The position numbers and the translations under genes were made by a program. DNA of 64,000 nt from UBA11606 sp965243715 (GTDB taxonomy: Bacteria; Actinomycetota; Acidimicrobiia; Acidimicrobiales; Aldehydirespiratoraceae): positions 62,001-126,000 of the forward strand of contig CBDEVU010000006.1 of NCBI GenBank assembly GCA_965243715.1, written 5' to 3'. Each line of letters starts with the position of its first letter. Position 1 is the first letter of the stretch. The notes beneath the pieces were generated by a model that ran no database searches, was not told the origin of the DNA, and worked only from the letters and a program-made list of their open reading frames with translations. This document shows positions 24,406-33,503 of the stretch, piece by piece.

Positions 24406-25578
24406 ATGGCGACCTTTCGCGACCTTCTGCAGCAGGCCAAGGCCGAGATCGTAGAAGTCGACATCGACACGGGAGCCGCTCTCCTCGCCGACGGCTACCT
24501 CTTGGTCGATGTTCGTGAACCAGACGAGTACCAACAGGGCGCGATCCTCGGCTCAATTCATATCCCGCGCGGAACCCTCGAAACTACGGTTGAGAACCGA
24601 ATCCCCAACCGTGACCAGCCATTGGTTGTCATGTGTGCGGGCGGTGCTCGATCGGCATTCGCGGTGCAGACCCTAAACACCCTCGGCTATTCCCACGCTG
24701 TCTCCATGGACGGCGGTTTCAACGGCTGGAAAGACGCCGGTCAACGTTGGGAACGGCCGCGAACCTTAGGCGCTGACGATCGGAATCGCTACCAACGTCA
24801 CCTCCTTTTGCCTGAAGTGGGCGAAGCGGGACAACTAAAGTTGCTTGACGCCAAGGTACTGCTGCTCGGCGCGGGTGGTCTTGGTTCCCCCGCCGCCCTC
24901 TACCTTGCCGCGGCAGGGGTGGGCCATCTTGGCCTAGTCGACATGGACGAGGTTGACGAGTCCAACCTGCAGCGTCAGATCATTCATACGGTCGGTCGGG
25001 TAGGACAACGCAAGGTCGAGTCGGCACGGCTGAGCATCTCCGCGCTCAACCCAGGGGTGCAGGTCACCACCTACGACACTCGGCTCGTCGCTGACAACAT
25101 CATGGAGATTCTCGACGGCTACGACCTTGTCATCGACGGCGCCGATAACTTTCCCGCCAGGTACTTGCTCAATGACGCATCGGTGAAACTCGCAATCCCT
25201 GTCGTTCACGGTTCGGTCTTTCGGTTTGAGGGGCAGATCACTGTCTTTGACCCGCGCAACGGTCCGACCTATCGAGACATGTTGCCAGAGGCGCCCCCCG
25301 CGGAGTTTGCCCCGTCGTGTGCCGAAGCCGGAGTTTTAGGGGTACTGCCCGGCATCGTGGGGAGTATCCAAGCTCTCGAAGCGATCAAGTTAATTCTCGG
25401 CCTAGGAGATCCGCTCACCGGTCGTCTCGTGGTCTTCGACGCCCTCGAGATGAGCTTCCGTGAGTTTCGCCTGAACGTCGATCCCAACAATCCAGTCACG
25501 TGGGAAAACCGAGACACGGTGGAGATCAGCGACCTCGAAGGCCTCTGCCTGCCGCGCCTGAGCACGTCGGTTCGTTAG
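24406..25578 (+). CDS. Rhodanese-ThiF/MoeB fusion (sulfur-carrier adenylyltransferase)
   Basis: 390 residues. Residues 15-115 are a rhodanese domain with active cysteine in V-M-C-A-G-G-A-R-S. Residues 125-370 are an E1-like adenylyltransferase with the G-A-G-G-L-G-S-P nucleotide loop, R-Y-Q-R-H-L-L-L-P, and N-L-Q-R-Q. It should activate the C-terminus of a ubiquitin-like sulfur carrier and pass sulfur to it. In MoeZ the rhodanese domain is at the C-terminus; here the order is reversed. The CxxC pairs that bind zinc in MoeB appear as T-Y-R-D and P-N-N-P, so the zinc site seems lost. The cysteine in S-C-A-E-A-G-V-L-G is kept. Confidence 0.88.
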   Translation: MATFRDLLQQAKAEIVEVDIDTGAALLADGYLLVDVREPDEYQQGAILGSIHIPRGTLETTVENRIPNRDQPLVVMCAGGARSAFAVQTLNTLGYSHAVSMDGGFNGWKDAGQRWERPRTLGADDRNRYQRHLLLPEVGEAGQLKLLDAKVLLLGAGGLGSPAALYLAAAGVGHLGLVDMDEVDESNLQRQIIHTVGRVGQRKVESARLSISALNPGVQVTTYDTRLVADNIMEILDGYDLVIDGADNFPARYLLNDASVKLAIPVVHGSVFRFEGQITVFDPRNGPTYRDMLPEAPPAEFAPSCAEAGVLGVLPGIVGSIQALEAIKLILGLGDPLTGRLVVFDALEMSFREFRLNVDPNNPVTWENRDTVEISDLEGLCLPRLSTSVR

Positions 25579-25625
25579 ATCCCTACCGTTCTGGGAGTTT
25601 CTCTATCCGTCGAGTTCTTGACTTT

Positions 25626-26897
25626 TTGCGTGATCGAAGCCCGCTCCCGGCGGGTACTTCGCTGATCGCTGTTGGCCTAGTAGTAAATGGCTTGACCACC
25701 TACGGTTTCCTCGTCGTGGCGCGGCGGGCTATCGGCGAGGAGGCCTACGGCGGACTTGCCGTGCTGTGGGGATTGATCTACATCCTCGGGCCCGGACTCT
25801 TCCAACCCCTCGAACAAGAGGTCGCCCGAGCAACCGCAGCCCGCGGCGCCCGCGGCGAAGGGAGCGCTCCGGTCTTGCGGGAAGCAGCGAAGGTGGGCCT
25901 CGTGGGCTTGCTGGTTGTTTTCGTCGGCGTGCTTATCTCGTGGCCGTTCGGACTAGCCGGAATACTCGGCCACCGAGTTGATCTCTTGATCGCCTTGCTA
26001 GTCGGCCTAGCTGCGTTCGCGGTGGCCGAACTGGCGCGGGGCATACTCTCGGGTCGGCATCTATTCGATAATTACGGGCGCTACTTCGCCGCTGAGGGTC
26101 TAAGCCGTATTTTCATCGCAATTCTTCTTGCGGTTGTCGGCGTCGAGGTCGTGGGGGCCTATGCGGGTACGCTGGCTGCGGCGTTCGCCATCGCCACGCT
26201 GGTCGCCGCGATGGGCGTGCGACCCTTTGTCAATCCCGGTCCGCCGGCCCATCTCAGCGAGATCACGCCCGCCCTAGGCCTGCTGCTCGCCACCTCGATT
26301 TCGGAGGCTTTCTTGCTCAACGTGGGGCCGGTAGCTCTCTCGGTCGTGGGCGACGAACTGGGCGAAGAAGCCCCCGGAATTTTCCTCAACGGCCTCATCA
26401 TTTCGCGCATCCCGCTCTTCTTTTTTCAGGCTGTGAAAGCATCGCTGCTGCCGACGTTGGCGGCCAAGGCCAACGAACACGACCTAGCGGGTTTTCGCCA
26501 GGTACAACTGCGCCTAGTCGCGGCGGTGAGCGTGGTGGCGGCCCTTTCGACGCTGGTCATCGCAATGGTCGGGCCGTGGGTTGTCGAGTTGCTCTTCGCC
26601 GACACGTTGTCGTCGCAGGATATGGCGCTACTCGCGGCGAGTGGTGGGGGCCTGATGATCCTCGTTGCCCTGTCGCTTGGTCTCGTGGCTCTCGATCATA
26701 CCCGGCTCGCCGTGGTCGGGTATCTGGTGGCCGTCGCTGCCTTCCCAGTGGCTCTACAAGTGCCCAACGACCCGTTCTTGAGGGTTGAGATCGGCCTAGT
26801 AGCTTCCGTGGCAGTGGGGGCGGCAACCACGGCCGCCTTGCTTCGCTATGAGTTTGGCCTCCACAAAGCGACGGGTCGGATGACGCCAACCTCCTAA
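25626..26897 (+). CDS. Polysaccharide flippase-like (MOP superfamily) membrane protein
   Basis: About 423 residues with 12-14 hydrophobic helices in the layout of Wzx/MurJ-like lipid-linked sugar flippases; G-L-F-Q-P-L-E-Q-E-V-A-R-A is a recognisable loop motif. The frame is open from 25500, but that would overlap the preceding gene by 79 nt; TTG 25626 starts just before the first helix and is preferred without firm proof. The dTDP-rhamnose genes follow directly. Confidence 0.78.
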   Translation: MRDRSPLPAGTSLIAVGLVVNGLTTYGFLVVARRAIGEEAYGGLAVLWGLIYILGPGLFQPLEQEVARATAARGARGEGSAPVLREAAKVGLVGLLVVFVGVLISWPFGLAGILGHRVDLLIALLVGLAAFAVAELARGILSGRHLFDNYGRYFAAEGLSRIFIAILLAVVGVEVVGAYAGTLAAAFAIATLVAAMGVRPFVNPGPPAHLSEITPALGLLLATSISEAFLLNVGPVALSVVGDELGEEAPGIFLNGLIISRIPLFFFQAVKASLLPTLAAKANEHDLAGFRQVQLRLVAAVSVVAALSTLVIAMVGPWVVELLFADTLSSQDMALLAASGGGLMILVALSLGLVALDHTRLAVVGYLVAVAAFPVALQVPNDPFLRVEIGLVASVAVGAATTAALLRYEFGLHKATGRMTPTS

Positions 26898-26921
26898 GCC
26901 AAGTGTGGGCCATTCAACCGG

Positions 26922-26927
26922 TAGCAT
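26922..26927 (+). promoter_or_regulatory. -10 box (TAGCAT) for rmlA
   Basis: Eight nucleotides before ATG 26936. An ATG at 26930 would sit only 2 nt from the box, which favours 26936. The box is 25 nt after the flippase stop, so the rml genes may have their own promoter. Confidence 0.4.
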
Positions 26928-26935
26928 CGATGTCC

Positions 26936-28024
26936 ATGAAAGGACTCATCTTGAGCGGTGGTGCGGGTACGCGTTTGCGTCCGATTACTCACACCAGCGC
27001 CAAGCAACTGGTCCCCATAGCTAACCGGCCTATCTTGTTTTACGGCATCGACGACATGGCGGCCGCCGGTATCACCGAGATCGGCATCGTCATCTCGCCC
27101 GCCACCGGCCCTGACATCCGCGAAGCAGTCGGCGACGGATCCGCCTTCGGGATCGCGGTTACCTGGATAGAACAGGCCCAACCGCTGGGTCTCGCCCATG
27201 CGGTCCTGATCGCCCAACCCTTCCTAGGTGACGACGACTTCGTTATGTACCTCGGCGATAACATGGTGGAACAGGGACTGGCCGAGTTCGTGCGATCCTT
27301 CGAAACGGCGCGGAGGTTGGCTGTTGGTGCGCCGCCGGTGGCCCAAATCCGTTTGGCCCCCGTTGACGATCCCTCCTCTTTTGGTGTGGCCGTACTCGGT
27401 GAGAACGGTTGTATTAGTGAACTCATCGAGAAGCCCGACGATTCGCCGTCCAATCTCGCCTTAGTCGGGGTGTACCTCTTCGACTCATCCATCCATGACA
27501 TTGTTGCCACCCTCAAGCCCTCACCGCGCGGTGAGCTAGAGATAACCGATGCAATCCAAGCGCTGATCGATCAGGGACACACCGTTATCCACGAAGTGCT
27601 GGACGGTTGGTGGATCGACACGGGAAAAAAGGATACCCTCCTCGAGGGCAACCGTTTGGTGCTCGACCGCCTAGAACGAGATGTTCATGGCGAAGTCGAC
27701 ACTGGGTCTTCGATCGAGGGCCGAGTGGTTATCGAAGCGGGCGCTCGAATCATCAACTCCACCGTTCGCGGACCAACAATCATCGGCGCGGGGTCCGTCA
27801 TCGCGGATTCCCACATCGGCCCGTACAGTTCCATCGCCAGCGACTGTGAAATCCGTCGCAGCGAAGTCGACAACGTCGTCATTCTCCAAACGGCAACCAT
27901 TGTCGATATTTCGCGGCTCACTGATTCCCTAATCGGGCGAAGTACCAAAATTACCCGTAGCGCTCACAAACCCCGCGCTACTCGGGTAATGATCGGCGAC
28001 AACTGTCATGTAGAAATCGAATAG
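26936..28024 (+). CDS. rmlA: Glucose-1-phosphate thymidylyltransferase, long form
   Basis: 362 residues. It makes dTDP-glucose from glucose-1-phosphate and dTTP, the first step to dTDP-rhamnose. G-G-A-G-T-R-L-R-P-I-T and S-A-K-Q-L-V-P-I-A-N-R-P-I are the nucleotide and sugar binding signatures; Y-L-G-D-N is also present. Unlike the 290-residue enterobacterial RmlA, a left-handed beta-helix tail follows from about residue 245 (hexapeptide pattern in I-I-N-S-T-V-R-G-P-T-I-I-G), as in many actinobacterial and archaeal enzymes. Confidence 0.92.
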   Translation: MKGLILSGGAGTRLRPITHTSAKQLVPIANRPILFYGIDDMAAAGITEIGIVISPATGPDIREAVGDGSAFGIAVTWIEQAQPLGLAHAVLIAQPFLGDDDFVMYLGDNMVEQGLAEFVRSFETARRLAVGAPPVAQIRLAPVDDPSSFGVAVLGENGCISELIEKPDDSPSNLALVGVYLFDSSIHDIVATLKPSPRGELEITDAIQALIDQGHTVIHEVLDGWWIDTGKKDTLLEGNRLVLDRLERDVHGEVDTGSSIEGRVVIEAGARIINSTVRGPTIIGAGSVIADSHIGPYSSIASDCEIRRSEVDNVVILQTATIVDISRLTDSLIGRSTKITRSAHKPRATRVMIGDNCHVEIE

Positions 28025-28036
28025 GACGGTCCCGCC

Positions 28037-28606
28037 ATGGTCACGGTTAATCCCATCCCCGCCATCGACGGTGCCTTCGTTGTAGAACCTGACGTACACG
28101 CCGATGCCCGGGGGTTTTTTGTTGAGACCTACCGCCGTTCTTGGTTCCCCAATCAGCGCGAGATGATCCAGTCAAACCGGGCTGACCGAGTGGCGGGCAC
28201 GGTTGTTGGCCTGCACTACCACCTTCACCAAAGCGACTATTGGTACGTTCCTGCGGGACGACTGCGCGTCGTGCTTCACGACCTGCGGGAGGGTTCTGAG
28301 ACCGACGGCCAGACTTGGATCACCGATCTGGGCCTGCAGGCCGACGGCTGCCATCGCCATTCCGGGGTGTACATCCCCCCTGGCGTGGCCCACGGATTCT
28401 CGACGCTCGCTGACTCCACCCTTAGCTATCTTGTCGACGGCTATTACAACCCCGCTGATGAACTCGGCGTGGCGTGGGACGATCCCGCAATCGGTGCCGA
28501 TTGGGGCATCGAAGCGCCCGCCCTGTCGGAACGCGATCAGAGAAATCCGAACCGGATCGACCTGCCGAGCAACCGGCGTCCCCATCACTCGTTACGAGGA
28601 CGGTAG
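28037..28606 (+). CDS. rmlC: dTDP-4-dehydrorhamnose 3,5-epimerase-like protein
   Basis: 189 residues, cupin fold. It epimerises the 4-keto sugar at C3 and C5. The catalytic histidine segment appears as V-V-G-L-H-Y-H, with V-A-H-G-F-S-T and Y-L-V-D-G-Y-Y-N-P further on. The active-site loop differs from the common L-R-G-L-H-Y-Q, so a related 3-epimerase activity is not excluded. It lies between rmlA and rmlB with gaps of 12 and 2 nt. Confidence 0.88.
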   Translation: MVTVNPIPAIDGAFVVEPDVHADARGFFVETYRRSWFPNQREMIQSNRADRVAGTVVGLHYHLHQSDYWYVPAGRLRVVLHDLREGSETDGQTWITDLGLQADGCHRHSGVYIPPGVAHGFSTLADSTLSYLVDGYYNPADELGVAWDDPAIGADWGIEAPALSERDQRNPNRIDLPSNRRPHHSLRGR

Positions 28607-28608
28607 GC

Positions 28609-29565
28609 ATGCGACTCTTGGTTACCGGCGCGGCGGGCTTTATCGGTAGCAATTTCGTTCGTGGTCACCTCGCCACCGCCGACGATTCCGTCGTTATATT
28701 CGATGCTCTTACCTATGCCGGAAACCTCCACACCATCGACGATCTGCTGAGCGACCAGCGGGTGTCGTTCGTGCGGGGCGACATAACCGACCGCACTGCA
28801 GTGAGAGACGTAATGGCGGGCACCGATGCGGTAGTGCATTTTGCAGCCGAGTCCCACGTCGACCGGTCAATTGTTGATCCCGACGCCTTCGTCGCCACTA
28901 ATTGTGGGGGCACCAACATCGTGTGCGACGAGGCCCGCCGCGCCGAAGTTGACCGCTTCGTACACATCTCGACCGACGAGGTTTACGGGTCAGTAGAGGT
29001 CGGCTCTTCGGCTGAGACGGACCCGCTAGATCCGCGATCGCCGTACTCGGCCAGCAAGGCCGGGTCCGACCTCATTGCTCTCAGCTACTTTGCCACCTAC
29101 GGCCTTCCGGTCATCGTTACCCGTTCGTCGAACAACTTTGGTGCCTATCAGCATCCAGAGAAACTGATTCCCCTGTTCACCACCAACCTCCTTGATGGCG
29201 TCGCGGTGCCCCTCTACGGCGATGGCCAAAACGTGCGCGACTGGTGTCTCGTCGACGATAATTGCGCGGCTTTGGATCTCGTTTTAGCTGTAGGGGCACC
29301 GGGTGAGATCTACAACATCGGCGCCGGTAACGAATACACCAACCAAGAGATCACGGCTCGACTACTCGAAATCTGTGGACGCGATTTCTCCGCGGTGACG
29401 ATGGTCGAGGACAGACTCGGACACGATCGCCGTTACTCGATAGATACCTCCAAGGTGCGGGCCTTGGGATGGCAAGGGCCCGGATCCTTTGCCGATGACC
29501 TCGAACGCACTGTGGGGTGGTACCGCGACAATCGAGCCTGGTGGACACCGCTTAAGGCCTCATGA
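28609..29565 (+). CDS. rmlB: dTDP-glucose 4,6-dehydratase
   Basis: 318 residues, extended short-chain dehydrogenase. It converts dTDP-glucose to the 4-keto-6-deoxy sugar with bound NAD. G-A-A-G-F-I-G-S-N is the cofactor loop, S-T-D-E-V-Y-G-S the catalytic T-D-E segment and P-Y-S-A-S-K the Y-x-x-x-K pair. The ATG at 28609 lies 2 nt after the rmlC stop; the longer frame from 28474 would overlap rmlC and is rejected. Confidence 0.94.
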   Translation: MRLLVTGAAGFIGSNFVRGHLATADDSVVIFDALTYAGNLHTIDDLLSDQRVSFVRGDITDRTAVRDVMAGTDAVVHFAAESHVDRSIVDPDAFVATNCGGTNIVCDEARRAEVDRFVHISTDEVYGSVEVGSSAETDPLDPRSPYSASKAGSDLIALSYFATYGLPVIVTRSSNNFGAYQHPEKLIPLFTTNLLDGVAVPLYGDGQNVRDWCLVDDNCAALDLVLAVGAPGEIYNIGAGNEYTNQEITARLLEICGRDFSAVTMVEDRLGHDRRYSIDTSKVRALGWQGPGSFADDLERTVGWYRDNRAWWTPLKAS

Positions 29566-30386
29566 AGGTCCTGCTGACCGGGGCGGGGGGACTGCTGGGC
29601 CTTGAACTGCAACGTCAACTCGTCACCGCGGGCGTCGACCTCGTCAGCCCAACCCGTTCACAACTTGATATCACCGATAGGGCGGCCGTCCACGAAACCG
29701 TGCAGGCGGTACGACCGGATCGCATAGTCAACTGTGCTGCGGCGACCGACGTGGACTGGTGCGAGGAGAAGGAGGAACAGGCCACGCTCGTCAACTCCAC
29801 CGCGGTTGGCTATCTGCAGCACGCCGCGGCAACAGTCGGCGCTCGCCTAGTGACTTTCTCCAGCGATTACGTCTTCGACGGTCGTCAAACACAGCCCTAT
29901 GTTGAGTCCGATCCGGTGGCGCCGCTGGGTGCTTACGGGCGCTCTAAAGTGGCCGGCGAGGCACTACTGGAGTCCCCTTCGACGGTCATCCGTAGTTCCT
30001 GGCTATGCGGCTCCGGTTCGGGAATCATCACGACAATACTTGGACTGCTGGGCGGTTCGGGTCACCTAACCTTCGTTGATGATCAAACGGGGAGTCCTAC
30101 TTTTGTGGCCGACCTAGCCCGCGCCACAGTTTCCTTGTTGAACGACCCGCCGTCTGGGGTGATGCATCTAGCCAACACCGGGGCCGTGAGTTGGTTCGAG
30201 TTGGCTCAAAATGTCGCCCTTGCCGCAGGTTACGATCCGCAGCGAATTCAGCCGATTGCCACCTGCGATCTAATGCCCCCCCGGGCGGCGTTACGTCCCG
30301 CCTACTCCGTGCTCGCCAGCGAGCGAGGGGCGGCGCTGCGCGACTACCGCGAGGCCCTCGCCGACTTGGTGTCGTCGCTCGACTGA
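29562..30386 (+). CDS. rmlD: dTDP-4-dehydrorhamnose reductase
   Basis: 274 residues. Final reduction to dTDP-L-rhamnose. G-A-G-G-L-L-G-L-E binds NAD(P)H, S-S-D-Y-V-F-D-G is the family signature and A-Y-G-R-S-K-V-A-G-E holds Y-x-x-x-K. Its start overlaps the rmlB stop (ATGA). The 3' end overlaps the convergent flippase-like gene by 43 nt. The four rml genes are thus a complete pathway. Confidence 0.93.
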   Translation: MKVLLTGAGGLLGLELQRQLVTAGVDLVSPTRSQLDITDRAAVHETVQAVRPDRIVNCAAATDVDWCEEKEEQATLVNSTAVGYLQHAAATVGARLVTFSSDYVFDGRQTQPYVESDPVAPLGAYGRSKVAGEALLESPSTVIRSSWLCGSGSGIITTILGLLGGSGHLTFVDDQTGSPTFVADLARATVSLLNDPPSGVMHLANTGAVSWFELAQNVALAAGYDPQRIQPIATCDLMPPRAALRPAYSVLASERGAALRDYREALADLVSSLD

Positions 30387-31258
30387 CTACGGCGGGCTAT
30401 GAGCACCCCACCCGTCAGAGCGAGAAAGGCGAGCCACACCACATGGTCGATCGCGCCGAGAAGAACACCGGTCTCAACATCGAGGCCAATCAGCGGACTA
30501 AGGGCCGCGATCAGCGCTTCGCGTAATCCGAGGCCACCAGGGAAGAACCCGATGGCTACGGTGAGCGCCCCCGCAACAGATAGCGACAGGGCCTGAGCCA
30601 GGGTCAGGTTGAGGCCGAGCGCGGCGATGGCCAGACTGAACCGCAGCGCGGACACGCCCAGCCATCCCGCCTCCACCGCCAGCGTGGCCCCCGCTAGGCG
30701 CACACGGCGATCAGCCTCCACGAAACGCACGAACACGACGGCGGTGCCCGCCAGAACTATCAATCCGGCGGCGATGATGGTGCAACCAACGAGCGTGGCC
30801 CCCGTGGTGGCAATGGCGAACCCGCCGACTAGTCCCGTCAGTCCCAGCCAGGTGAGGCCGGGAAGGGCACCGGCGGTAACGGCGCCCGGATAACTCGCAC
30901 CCCCGCCAGCCAAGGTTCGGACTGTGACGAGAAAAGATCCGGGTAGGGGCAGGAGGTTGGCCGCCGATGACACGACAGCGGTTTCGATAATCAGCGACCG
31001 TTCTGGATGCTGGTTAGAGATCCGAGCGGCGAGCAAGAACTCTGCTGACCTTAACAGGACGGACAATGGTGCCGCGACAAAGAACAGGGCCGCTATTGGT
31101 ACCCATCGCAGATCGTCGAAAGCAAGCTCAGAACGATCCCACGCCCATACCATGGCAACGAGAAGCCCAAGCCCGGAAACGATTAGTAAAGCGAGGCGAA
31201 CGCGCGGTGAAAGCGGCTTCGCTCGTCGCTCGAGAATCTTCTGGATCCCCAACTTCAT
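30344..31258 (-). CDS. Lysylphosphatidylglycerol synthase TM-region family protein
   Basis: 304 residues with about eight hydrophobic helices and the family-type motifs L-L-P-L-P-G-S and G-F-F-P-G-G-L-G-L-R-E, which resemble the flippase-like UPF0104/LPG synthase membrane module. The soluble aminoacyl transferase domain of MprF is absent. In a glycan locus it may move a lipid-linked intermediate, but no substrate can be read from the sequence. TAGGTT lies 6 nt upstream of the ATG. Confidence 0.82.
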   Translation of the reverse strand: MKLGIQKILERRAKPLSPRVRLALLIVSGLGLLVAMVWAWDRSELAFDDLRWVPIAALFFVAAPLSVLLRSAEFLLAARISNQHPERSLIIETAVVSSAANLLPLPGSFLVTVRTLAGGGASYPGAVTAGALPGLTWLGLTGLVGGFAIATTGATLVGCTIIAAGLIVLAGTAVVFVRFVEADRRVRLAGATLAVEAGWLGVSALRFSLAIAALGLNLTLAQALSLSVAGALTVAIGFFPGGLGLREALIAALSPLIGLDVETGVLLGAIDHVVWLAFLALTGGVLIARRSQSSDDTKSARASR

Positions 31259-31264
31259 GGGGTG

Positions 31265-31270
31265 AACCTA
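31265..31270 (-). promoter_or_regulatory. Leaderless -10 box (TAGGTT) for the LPG-synthase-like gene
   Basis: Minus-strand hexamer 6 nt before ATG 31258. It lies in the 23-nt gap after the SpoIID-SLH gene on the same strand. Confidence 0.4.
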
Positions 31271-31281
31271 GGCCGCCGAGT

Positions 31282-33367
31282 TCACCGGGCCGCGAAAGCA
31301 TCGGGGGTCCGAGCCAAGCGCCACACGAAGGTAGCCATTTCGCCGCGGGTGAGCGGATTTTGGGGAGAAAACGTGGTGTCAGAGGTTCCCTCTGTGATCG
31401 CCCATCTGACCATCCACTCCACCGCTTCGGTGTAGTACTTGCCCGATGGTACGTCGGTGAAGACGCTAGTCGCGGGTGCTTCTGGTTTACCCGCATAGCG
31501 CCACAAGAAAGTGGCAAGTTCGCCCCGAGTGACCTTGTCGTTGGGTGCGAACTCGGTGGGCTTCTTGCCAGTCGTTATATTGTTAGCGGCCATCCACGCT
31601 ACCGCGGTCGTGTAGAACTGCTCCGCGTGAACATCGCTGAAGTTGTTGGTCGCAGAGGTGTCGGGTTTACCCGCGTAACGCCACACGAATGTTGCGACTT
31701 CGGCTCGGGTGATCTGGCGGCGGGGAGCAAAGCGGTTAGACCCCGCGATGCCGGTGGTGATTTCTTCCGTAGCCATCCAAAGGACCGGCTCGTAGAAATA
31801 ATCCTCGGGTTGAGTGTCCTCGAAGATATTGATGACCGGTTGGTTTTCGGCGGCGGTTTCTTCTGCTGGTTGGCTTTCGGCGGCGGTTTCTTCTGCTGGC
31901 AGTGCTTCTGCTGGCAGTGCTTCTGCGGTGGTTTGGGCCTCGGAGTGGGTGTCGGCTGCTGAGCCAACGCGGAAGTTCGTGGAGCGAAGCGCTACGCAAC
32001 CCGGCGTTGCCCTACATCCTTGGTTGAGAGCTGCGTAGAGTCGAAATCCGTAGGGTCCTGGGACCAGTTCGCCGCGCCTCACGCGTCCCTCTAACGTCGT
32101 GGTCTTCAGACTCCCCTCGATAGTGACTCTCGCGTAACTGACTCGGCCCGAGATTGAGGGTTCGATACTAATCGATGCCACCGTGCCAACCTTGAGTTGG
32201 TCTTGGTCGATCAACCCTGGAAGGTTATAGTCATTCAACCACCTCGAGATTTCGGCGATGGTGTAAGTGTATTTTTGAATCTTGTACGGGTTGGCGTCAT
32301 TGCTGTCGAAGTGGTCGGCTTTCGCCAGCAGGTAGGGGCGAGTAGTGCCACCGGACCAGACATCGGGTGGCGCGGCAGTGGCCCCGCCGTTGGACGCCGA
32401 GTAAAAGGTCTCGGCCACCGTTCCGCCGTAGGACACGACTTTATTGTCGGTTGCGTCGACTGCCGCGCACCAACTCAGCCCGTCGCAGTTGGACCACATA
32501 GGCCAACCGGTGTAGTACTGATCTTGGACCGAGTTGTAGAGGTCGAAAGGAGCGGTCCATCCGACGTTGGCATTGCGGGTTAGAATGCGGCTCACGGCAT
32601 AGCTGCGACCGGCGACGGCTTGCGCTTTGAGGGCTTCGTCAGGCCAACTAGCCGGAACCTCTTGGAGCCCATAGAGGTAACTCTGAAGGTCTAGGTCGCC
32701 GTGGATGACGCAGAATTGCTGCATGATGACCTTACCACACTGGTGGGTGAGGTCGCCCTTCGGTCCCGGGATCGATGCCGGATGCAGGATAATGCGACCA
32801 CTGCGGTATTCGCCGAAGTTGGCACCGTTCACGACCTCTTCAAGCACGACCCGTTCCTCGAGGCTCATTTCGAACTCGAGCGGATTGTTCGTGCATTCGG
32901 CGACCCCGTGGCATAGATCGACACCGTCCGAGACAGCCGTCCATACCGAACCATTCCAATCGACGCTTATTGGCCGCGTCGCAGTGCCGATCTGCAGGCC
33001 GCCCGCAAACAGGTCGATGGTCCAATCGCCGATTTGATCGAGAGGGGTTGATATTGCCATGGTCTCGCGGATAGCAACCCGAACATCTACATCGTCGTCC
33101 GTACTGAAATTAGTTGTATCGTCGCTGAAGTCGGCGACGTCGCTCAGTCCCGTACCATCGTAGTAGAAGGCAAGAATTTGTTCGTAGGTGTGACCAGCAC
33201 TCGGCCCGCCCGTAGGCGCCGTACTGACTCATGCCGATGCCATGGCCGTAACCGCCGCCCACAAAAGTGATCTCCGGCTCTTGGGCGCCCGCTGTCGTTG
33301 GCGAGTATGCGAGCACGCTAGCGAAGACGATGACGGCCAGAAAACGGCGGTGGTAGTGTTCGAACAT
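31282..33367 (-). CDS. SpoIID/LytB-domain protein with three SLH domains (one frameshift)
   Basis: ATG 33367 follows AGGAGA and encodes a signal peptide ending T-A-G-A. G-G-G-Y-G-H-G-I-G-M-S-Q-Y-G-A-Y-G-R-A-E follows, then near 33199 one extra base shifts the frame; the other frame continues as A-G-H-T-Y-E-Q-I-L-A-F-Y-Y-D-G-T, exactly the expected continuation. Corrected length is 694 residues. The middle is a SpoIID/LytB domain (L-Q-E-V-P-A-S-W-P, A-V-A-G-R-S-Y-A), linked to peptidoglycan remodelling. A Glu/Ala/Pro linker with 30-bp DNA repeats (31846-31899) leads to three SLH domains that bind pyruvylated wall polymer. The divergent neighbour is CsaB-like. Confidence 0.85.
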
Positions 33368-33490
33368 TCCTGCTCTCCTTTGGCGGGCCGCCCGCAACAG
33401 TTCGCCGCACTATAGCCGGGTTTTGTCATAACTCGGTGACCCCCCTACTCTCGGCGGCGGGCCGGGTCGCTTTCAGTTCACTCTGACCGC

Positions 33491-33496
33491 TAGCGT
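33491..33496 (+). promoter_or_regulatory. Leaderless -10 box (TAGCGT) for csaB
   Basis: Seven nucleotides before GTG 33504. Confidence 0.45.
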
Positions 33497-33503
33497 CGCC
33501 CGC

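Noticed and set aside
25500..25625. Longer N-terminus for the flippase gene from GTG 25500
   Set aside because: It overlaps the rhodanese-ThiF gene and adds a Pro/Arg-rich stretch unlike the family start.
31066..31962. 298-codon plus-strand frame across the SpoIID-SLH gene
   Set aside because: Low-complexity Gly/Phe/Cys-rich translation arising from the repeat-rich antisense strand of the SLH linker.
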